DNA of 10,695 nucleotides from contig JALHSX010000058.1 of assembly GCA_022865445.1 (NCBI GenBank), positions 1 to 10,695 of the forward strand. The letters are read 5' to 3'. Numbering within the stretch: the first letter of the stretch is position 1; every line of letters begins with the position of its first letter. Source of the stretch: Thermoplasmata archaeon (GTDB lineage: Archaea; Thermoplasmatota; Thermoplasmata; UBA10834). Below the pieces are notes generated by a model. It was given only the letters and a program-made list of their open reading frames with translations. It ran no database searches and was not told where the DNA came from. The translations under genes were made by a program, and so were the position numbers. Positions 6,294 through 10,695 of the stretch are shown in pieces.

Positions 6294-7022
6294 TCAAACC
6301 CTGTAGAGCGTGGTCCTGCCGAGCCTGCCTCCAAAGCGCTTGGTCCCGAACCCGATGCTTCTTCGCGAGAACCTGTCTGGCACGTCATCTGACTGTGTGC
6401 TGACAAGGGTCTTCACAGCGGCGATCCCCGTGGGAGTCGCTCTCTCGCCTGGAGAGGATCCCTGCTCGTTCTTCAGCCCCCTCAAAAGGAAGGCCGACGC
6501 CGGCGCCGGGATCCTGATGGCTCCGTGGCTCACGACTACCACGCCCCTGCCTGTTGTGATCGTCGAGCAGACAAACTCCTCGTCGCCGTCCTTCGAGAGC
6601 AGGGCCGAGACGAGGCTTATGCCCGCTATGTTCATCATCGCTTGTGTCCGTCCCATCTCGTGCAGGTGGACATCCCTGACGGGGAGCCTGTGAGCTTCGG
6701 CTTCCGCCTCGAAGATGTTGGCTAGGATCTTCTTGCCGATCGCGGAGTCCGAGCCCAACTCTTTTTCGATCTCACCTAGGCGGTCGAAACAATCGTCATA
6801 GGACGCATCGCGTTGCGGCGCTTCGCGCTGCGTGTACGAAATTCCGAGCCCCTTCTCGCAATCCTCTTCTATTTCCATGATCTGGAACATGACACCACGC
6901 CTCTGGGAAGCGAGCCCGAGGAGGTCAGTCGTCCTCCTTCTCGCGGAGTCATCAAGAAGTCCGATCATCGCCCCTAGAAGCATGTCCCCCGAGAGGCCCT
7001 CTCGCGAATCTATGAATATCAT
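6294..7022 (-). CDS. LarC-like nickel-insertion family protein (LarC1-type, short)
   Basis: This 242-residue protein resembles the N-terminal part of LarC (DUF111), which with LarB and LarE makes the nickel-pincer cofactor of lactate racemase; full LarC inserts nickel using CTP. Shown here are FIDSREGLSGDMLLGA (3-18; family FDxxxGxSGDMxLGA), VHLHEMG (118-124; family VHFHEVG), TGRGVVVVSHGAIRIPAPASAFLL (157-180; family GxVxxxHGxxPxPxPA) and ATPTGIAAV (195-203). The acid that usually follows HEVGxxD is Gln127, and the protein stops after a GFG...LYRV strand, so the metal-binding C-terminal LarC2 half is absent. I therefore place it in the family without claiming activity. ATG 7022 is preferred because conserved sequence starts at once; TTG 7031 is possible. 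Neither has a strong Shine-Dalgarno. It follows the zinc-ribbon gene by 48 bases. Confidence 0.8.
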   Translation of the reverse strand: MIFIDSREGLSGDMLLGAMIGLLDDSARRRTTDLLGLASQRRGVMFQIMEIEEDCEKGLGISYTQREAPQRDASYDDCFDRLGEIEKELGSDSAIGKKILANIFEAEAEAHRLPVRDVHLHEMGRTQAMMNIAGISLVSALLSKDGDEEFVCSTITTGRGVVVVSHGAIRIPAPASAFLLRGLKNEQGSSPGERATPTGIAAVKTLVSTQSDDVPDRFSRRSIGFGTKRFGGRLGRTTLYRV

Positions 7023-7070
7023 CTCACACAAGAAGGATCGGCGCGGAGATAATGTTCTCGGTTCTCCGGA

Positions 7071-8000
7071 TCAGCCGCTCTTCGGCTTCGACTTCAGCTT
7101 CCTCGTCTTGGCCTTCTTCGGCTGGCTTGCTGTCTTCTGCTGGGAGACATCCTGCCTTTTGTTGACCGGCTCTGATACGCCTGTGTCCATTCGTTCATCT
7201 GGAGCTGCCTCGGCTTTCGATTGTGGCTCCTCATACTCCGGTCTGGGTTCGGCGGCCGGCTCAGGCACCACCTCTGGAGCACGGACAGGTTCCGGCTCTG
7301 AGGAGGTTTCTGGTTCTTGCGCAACTTCTATCGGCTTCGGCTCTTGTCTCATGGCAGTGGCAATTCTGTCAAACATGGACGTCGTTTTCTGCTTCATCGG
7401 GCGCTCCATCTTCAGCTTCTCGTCCGACTCGACCGTGGCCTTGCTCTCCTTGTCTGCATGTGTCAGTATCTCGTCGAGAGCGCTTGACGCCTCCTCATGC
7501 TCGGAGGCCCTCTCCTCATCGGTCACACTTTCCGGAGCGAACATCGCTCCGCAGCTAGGGCATTTGTCCGCGTCGTCGCGGATCTCCGACCCGCAGACAG
7601 GACATTGATAGCTGACATCTTCCGCGAAGCTATGCCCACACTTCGGGCATTTCTCCTCAGAACCATCGAGCAACCAGGAACATTCAGGACAGCTGAGCCT
7701 CTTGCCCTCCTTCTTGACTGATGCAGACTCGAGTCTTATGATCTCCGTAAGAAGGGAGTCTATCGAATCGTCTCCTCCCCGCGCCTCGGCCCGCTCTCTG
7801 AACTCTGTGTAGTTGACATGGCAGACTGGACAGGATTCCGCACCTCGCTCGACCAGCTCTCCGCAGAACGGGCATTCGAACTTGGTGGCGTCAACGAAGC
7901 TGTTGCCACACCTAGAACAAACCTCATCGCTCGGGCTGATCCTGAACCCGCAGAATGGACATCCGAACATCTTGGCCGTTCCACTTGCCATTGGGACCAT
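7071..8000 (-). CDS. Four-zinc-ribbon protein with acidic/Pro-rich and basic tail
   Basis: This 309-residue cytosolic protein has no assignable function. It carries four zinc ribbons of identical form CxxC-x10-CxxC: Cys14/17/28/31, 43/46/57/60, 104/107/118/121 and 133/136/147/150. They come as two tandem pairs with the same 29-residue pitch, and each pair is followed by a helical charged stretch (about 64-100 and 160-198), which suggests duplication of a ribbon-ribbon-helix unit. Residues 215-270 are low-complexity, rich in Glu, Pro and Ala; the last 20 are strongly basic (KKAKTRKLKSKPKSG), possibly for nucleic-acid binding. Such CPxCG proteins are common in archaea and mostly unstudied. The start at ATG 8000 has GAGGCGGGA just upstream and a TATA box near 8045; ATG 7991 is an alternative. 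It leads the run towards larC, but sharing of a transcript is not proven. Confidence 0.75.
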   Translation of the reverse strand: MVPMASGTAKMFGCPFCGFRISPSDEVCSRCGNSFVDATKFECPFCGELVERGAESCPVCHVNYTEFRERAEARGGDDSIDSLLTEIIRLESASVKKEGKRLSCPECSWLLDGSEEKCPKCGHSFAEDVSYQCPVCGSEIRDDADKCPSCGAMFAPESVTDEERASEHEEASSALDEILTHADKESKATVESDEKLKMERPMKQKTTSMFDRIATAMRQEPKPIEVAQEPETSSEPEPVRAPEVVPEPAAEPRPEYEEPQSKAEAAPDERMDTGVSEPVNKRQDVSQQKTASQPKKAKTRKLKSKPKSG

Positions 8001-8038
8001 TCCCGCCTCGCTCGCTGTCTATAGCGAACAAAAACAAC

Positions 8039-8049
8039 CCTTATATGCA
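8039..8049. promoter_or_regulatory. TATA box between divergent genes
   Basis: CCTTATATGCA is read as GCATATAAGG on the minus strand. It would place a minus-strand start near 8018, 18 bases before the zinc-ribbon ATG at 8000. On the plus strand the near-palindromic core TTATAT could drive a start near 8070 towards the PKD gene, with a leader of well over 100 bases. The minus-strand role is the better supported. A second TATA-like CTATATCA at 8099-8106 could instead serve the plus-strand gene. Confidence 0.5.
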
Positions 8050-8189
8050 TTGCTCTCCCAAAAACTGTGGCGTCGTTCTCAACGGCAATTGGAAAATGCT
8101 ATATCAAGCCATGGCCATCTATGCAGCCACAGCTCCAGGAAAGGGTTCGCCCTCCATGAGGGTGACCTTCCCTTTTGCCTGAATCGGTT

Positions 8190-8199
8190 TGGAGGGGAT
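8190..8199 (+). promoter_or_regulatory. Strong Shine-Dalgarno before a non-standard start codon
   Basis: TGGAGGGGAT matches eight of ten bases of the archaeal consensus AGGAGGTGAT. Eight bases after its GGAGGGG core, in the frame of the downstream PKD protein, is ACG at 8206 rather than ATG, GTG or TTG. The residues that follow form a good signal peptide, which is why I read this as the initiation region. Confidence 0.5.
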
Positions 8200-8205
8200 C
8201 GCACC

Positions 8206-8928
8206 ACGCGCAGGCTCTCTTGTGTTTTCTGGCAATTAGCCGTGTCGCTCTTAGTGATGTTCTCGGCCGCTGCTGCCGGTTTTGTGCACGAGGATGCAAC
8301 TCCGAGCGTGTCCACATGTTCGCTCCAGGCAGGGGGACCCGTTGCCGTGATCGGCTGGCTCCCGAACGAGGTTTCGAATGGCACATGGTGGAATCTCGAT
8401 GCCAGTCAATCATACGATCCAGACGGCATCATAGCGAACTACACATGGAACATAACGATCAACAATGCGACCACCTACCTCTATGCCCAGGGTGAGAGTT
8501 TCAAGTTCAAGGCACTGGGCCTCTACAAGATCATGCTGACCGTCCAAAATACCAGCGGCAACAGCAGCACCGCCTTCACCGCTGTGTATTCCATCGTTGA
8601 TCTTGACGGGGACGATCTCCCCGACTGGTGGGAGGTGAAGTACTTCGGCGCCATCCCAGAGCAGTCTGGAAGTGACGACTACGATAATGACGGCTACTCG
8701 AATCTGCAGGAGTATGCATCCCGCACCGATCCCACCGTCAAGAACGCACAACCTACCCTGATGGAGAACCTGAAGGACAATTGGATGTACCTCGCGGCCA
8801 TCGCTGCAGTCGTGGTCGCGATAGTCCTCGCACTCTGGCCGATCATGAAGAAGAGGCGGAAGCAGGAAGAGAAGAAGACGGTCGAGGCCGCACTGGAGAT
8901 CGAGAGGGCGCTCGAGGGCGAGAAGTAG
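8206..8928 (+). CDS. Secreted PKD-domain protein with calcium-binding repeat and membrane anchor (start uncertain)
   Basis: This is a surface protein of about 240 residues. Counting from codon 8206, it has a signal peptide (RRLSCVFWQ, then hydrophobic LAVSLLVMFSAAAAG to about 25), a PKD-like beta-sandwich at 44-130 (WWNLDASQSYDPDGIIANYTW is the classic PKD strand), an Asp-rich thrombospondin-3/dockerin-like calcium segment (DLDGDDLPDWWEVKYFG, then DDYDNDGYSNLQEY, at 132-170), one membrane helix (193-213) and a cytosolic charged helix (KKRRKQEEKK...EGEK). Six N-glycosylation sequons crowd residues 58-119. The frame stays open far upstream without an ATG. ACG 8206 has an excellent Shine-Dalgarno and gives a typical signal peptide; TTG 8089 would add 39 residues, while GTG 8242 or ATG 8257 would lose the basic part of the signal. 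It ends six bases from the convergent uppP stop. Confidence 0.72.
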   Translation, partial: TRRLSCVFWQLAVSLLVMFSAAAAGFVHEDATPSVSTCSLQAGGPVAVIGWLPNEVSNGTWWNLDASQSYDPDGIIANYTWNITINNATTYLYAQGESFKFKALGLYKIMLTVQNTSGNSSTAFTAVYSIVDLDGDDLPDWWEVKYFGAIPEQSGSDDYDNDGYSNLQEYASRTDPTVKNAQPTLMENLKDNWMYLAAIAAVVVAIVLALWPIMKKRRKQEEKKTVEAALEIERALEGEK

Positions 8929-8934
8929 TGCTTC

Positions 8935-9729
8935 TCAAAGCGTGAGTATCGCCACCGCCGCTCCGACTACCGCACAGTAGATACTGAATATCCAGAGCTT
9001 GCCGGATCGGACTGCCTTGAGGAGATACTCTATGGAGACGAGTCCGACCAGGAATGCCACTCCAAAGCCGACGATCGAAGACGCCAGGTCCGTGTCGAAC
9101 TTGTTCAGGGTCAGGAAACCGTAGACAAAGGCACCCACGAGTGTGGGGACAGAGAGCAGAAACGCGAACACCGCCGCGGTCTCCCGTTCCAGTCCTCGGA
9201 GCATTCCACCGCCAATCGTCGAGCCGCTCCTAGATATCCCTGGGATGATCGCGACCGCCTGGAACAGGCCTATCACTATTGCATCCAGAAACTTCGCATC
9301 CTTCCTAGTGCCCTTGGCCCAGAACCGCTCGAACCAGAACAGCATGATCGCGTTCGCGATCAGGGCGATTCCAACGTATCGGATGTCGAACATTTGTTCG
9401 ATGGCGTCCTTGAAAAGAACGCCTGCAATAGCCGCCGGTATCGTTCCGATCAGAAGAAGCACGCCCAGGAATCTGAGCTTCTCCTCTTGCGATCCTTCTG
9501 CTGGGTGGAGTTTGACGATCGAGGTGACGATTCTCGCCAGCTCCTTTCGGAAGAACACGACGACCGCACAGAGAGTGCCGAGATGGAGGATGAGATCGAA
9601 AACGAGGTTCATCCCAGCTGAGAGTCCGAGCGCCTCTTCAGCTATGACGAGATGGCCCGAGCTCGATACGGGAAGCCACTCCGTCAGACCCTGAACAATC
9701 CCCAATACAAGCGCCTCGAGTATGTCCAT
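8935..9729 (-). CDS. uppP: Undecaprenyl-diphosphatase (BacA/UppP family)
   Basis: This 264-residue integral membrane enzyme removes a phosphate from polyprenyl diphosphate, so that the lipid carrier for glycan assembly can be reused. Both family signatures are intact: GIVQGLTEWLPVSSSGH (10-26), with the Q/E-x3-E pair as Gln13 and Glu17, and PGISRSGST (163-171) with the catalytic Arg167. About seven to eight hydrophobic segments cover the protein, and the length is normal. In bacteria the substrate is undecaprenyl diphosphate; archaea use dolichol-type carriers for N-glycosylation, and a role in recycling those is my inference, supported by the sugar-nucleotide enzymes and sequon-rich surface proteins in this window. 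The start at ATG 9729 has AGGA five bases upstream. It is transcribed away from the protease gene and converges with the PKD gene. Confidence 0.94.
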   Translation of the reverse strand: MDILEALVLGIVQGLTEWLPVSSSGHLVIAEEALGLSAGMNLVFDLILHLGTLCAVVVFFRKELARIVTSIVKLHPAEGSQEEKLRFLGVLLLIGTIPAAIAGVLFKDAIEQMFDIRYVGIALIANAIMLFWFERFWAKGTRKDAKFLDAIVIGLFQAVAIIPGISRSGSTIGGGMLRGLERETAAVFAFLLSVPTLVGAFVYGFLTLNKFDTDLASSIVGFGVAFLVGLVSIEYLLKAVRSGKLWIFSIYCAVVGAAVAILTL

Positions 9730-9824
9730 CGGTTTCCTGACATGTCTTTGGGGTATTCAAGGTTCTCTGCGCGGACCCAGTGCTGTGGCCAGATACGATT
9801 TCAAAACAGATAATGAAGGGGCAA

Positions 9825-9833
9825 CATATTTAT
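9825..9833 (+). promoter_or_regulatory. TATA box of the subtilisin-like protease gene
   Basis: CATATTTAT lies with its centre near 9829, 33 bases before ATG 9862, which predicts a transcription start about five bases ahead of the ATG. There is no Shine-Dalgarno in front of the ATG, so the message is probably leaderless or nearly so. The 132-base gap also has to hold the promoter of the divergent uppP, for which I see no clear TATA box. Confidence 0.55.
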
Positions 9834-9861
9834 CGCATAGAAAAGCTAGTGAGCCGACAGA

Positions 9862-10695
9862 ATGGGGTCGAGTTTGACGCAGACCCTGGTCTCGAAGTCG
9901 AGAAGGTACTTCATGCGGATAACCATCTTCATATCAATCCTCGTGACGATAGCGGTCATCGCGGCGGGCATTCCGAAGACAGATGCAGTCGATGCTGCCC
10001 CCGCTAAGAAGGCCGTCACAGCGTCGATGAACATCACCGACGGGGCGGCGAACGTTGTCATCGAGGTCACGGGACGGGACGCTTTTCAGAGGGTTCACGA
10101 CCTAGCGTCTTCGCTGGGTATCGCTGTACCTTTTTCGAGCGAAGAGACAGGCATACTGACACTGAGTGCGGACGGCATCGATGAGAGTGTGCTTCGCGAG
10201 GTCGCTGCCATTCCTGGTGTGGTTAGCCTCTCGTCCGAGCACAAGGTTCGAGCCCTCTTCACGCCCAACGATCCTGAAACCTCTCTCCGCCAATGGAATC
10301 TCGACCCCATCAACGCGTACGAGGCCTGGGACATCTCCAGGGGGACGCATGATGTGGTGGTGGCCGTGCTGGATACAGGCATCGATTGGACGCATCCAGA
10401 CCTGGCTGCCAACATGTGGAACGACTCCAGCGGATATCACGGATACAACTTCATCTCCAACAATCACGTGCCGATGGACGACAACATCAACAGCTACAGC
10501 GACGTCGGCGGATGGGATCCCAACACCTACACGTATCATGGCACCCACGTGGCCGGCGTGGTCGGAGCTGTCATAAACAACAACATCGGCGTCGCAGGCA
10601 TCGCTCAGGTGCGATTGATGGCCGTGAAGGTCATGAACGACTCCGGCGAAGGCACTGACGCCACCGTCGCGAGCGGCATCAGGTGGGCGGTGGAC
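9862..10695 (+). CDS. Secreted subtilisin-like serine protease (S8), N-terminal part (3' end outside window)
   Basis: The reading frame is open from ATG 9862 to the end of the window, 278 residues, after an in-frame stop at 9850-9852. It begins with a signal peptide (basic SKSRRYFMR at 11-19, hydrophobic ITIFISILVTIAVIAAG at 20-36). A propeptide of inhibitor-I9-like look follows (about 52-133, including VVIEVTGRDAFQRVHDLASSLG). The catalytic domain then starts with WNLDPINAYEAW (145-156). Two of the three triad residues are visible: Asp171 in VAVLDTGIDWTHPDL and His226 in HGTHVAGVVGAVINNNIGVAGIA, which is very close to subtilisin. The serine motif (GTSMA) and any C-terminal domains lie outside. 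It would be exported and self-processed, acting at the cell surface or in the medium. Sequons occur at Asn57, 187 and 259. Confidence 0.93.
   Translation, partial: MGSSLTQTLVSKSRRYFMRITIFISILVTIAVIAAGIPKTDAVDAAPAKKAVTASMNITDGAANVVIEVTGRDAFQRVHDLASSLGIAVPFSSEETGILTLSADGIDESVLREVAAIPGVVSLSSEHKVRALFTPNDPETSLRQWNLDPINAYEAWDISRGTHDVVVAVLDTGIDWTHPDLAANMWNDSSGYHGYNFISNNHVPMDDNINSYSDVGGWDPNTYTYHGTHVAGVVGAVINNNIGVAGIAQVRLMAVKVMNDSGEGTDATVASGIRWAVD

Noticed and set aside
6832..7608. 258-residue plus-strand reading frame
   Set aside because: It lies antisense over the zinc-ribbon and larC genes; its Ser-rich, low-complexity content mirrors the Glu/Pro/Lys codons on the other strand and it has no recognisable domain.
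8096..8182. 28-residue reading frame (MLYQAMAIY...) ahead of the PKD gene
   Set aside because: It is in a different frame from the PKD protein, ends before the strong Shine-Dalgarno, and has no evident peptide feature; it could be a leader peptide but nothing supports that.
9143..9694. 183-residue plus-strand reading frame
   Set aside because: Antisense to uppP, whose two signature motifs are unmistakable on the minus strand.
10102..10548. 148- and 106-residue minus-strand reading frames in the protease gene
   Set aside because: Antisense to the clear propeptide and catalytic domain of the subtilisin-like protease; no family resemblance.

Overview
The window looks like a piece of an archaeal chromosome, most likely from an uncultivated Thermoplasmata-type euryarchaeote. 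The reasons are AT-rich TATA boxes placed about 27 bases before start codons (two genes look leaderless), Shine-Dalgarno motifs inside operons, surface proteins built from Ig/macroglobulin-like or PKD modules with one C-terminal membrane anchor, abundant N-glycosylation sequons, a CPxCG zinc-ribbon protein, and an IscS of the kind known from Archaeoglobus. The taxon is an inference; no rRNA or other marker gene is present. Both ends cut through genes.

Layout. 1-327 (+) is the 3' end of an NDP-sugar epimerase, which converges on and overlaps a nucleotide-sugar 6-dehydrogenase (320-1621, -). 1722-4109 (-) encodes a large secreted protein of about seven 100-residue modules with its own strong TATA box. 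A hairpin plus T-tract at 4205-4226 separates it from a five-gene minus-strand run from 8000 down to 4257: a four-zinc-ribbon protein, a LarC-like nickel-insertion protein, TusA, a DsrE-family protein and an IscS/NifS-type protein. 8206-8928 (+) is a small PKD/calcium-repeat membrane protein with an unusual start. It converges on UppP (undecaprenyl-diphosphatase, 8935-9729, -). From 9862 to the right end runs a secreted subtilisin-like protease on the plus strand.

How the parts fit. One theme is the cell surface: two sugar-nucleotide enzymes, a lipid-carrier recycling phosphatase, two glycosylation-rich anchored surface proteins and an exported protease. The other is sulfur and metal handling: tusA, dsrE and iscS form a compact sulfur-relay operon behind a larC-like gene. 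The most striking point is that the IscS-like protein has Asp in place of the PLP-binding lysine while keeping its persulfide cysteine, so it is unlikely to act as an ordinary cysteine desulfurase. Together with LarC, TusA and DsrE this suggests a sulfur-carrier or Fe-S/nickel-cofactor system that may not depend on cysteine desulfuration.

There is no tRNA, rRNA, CRISPR array, insertion sequence or long DNA repeat that I can see, and no gene-free stretch longer than about 205 bases.
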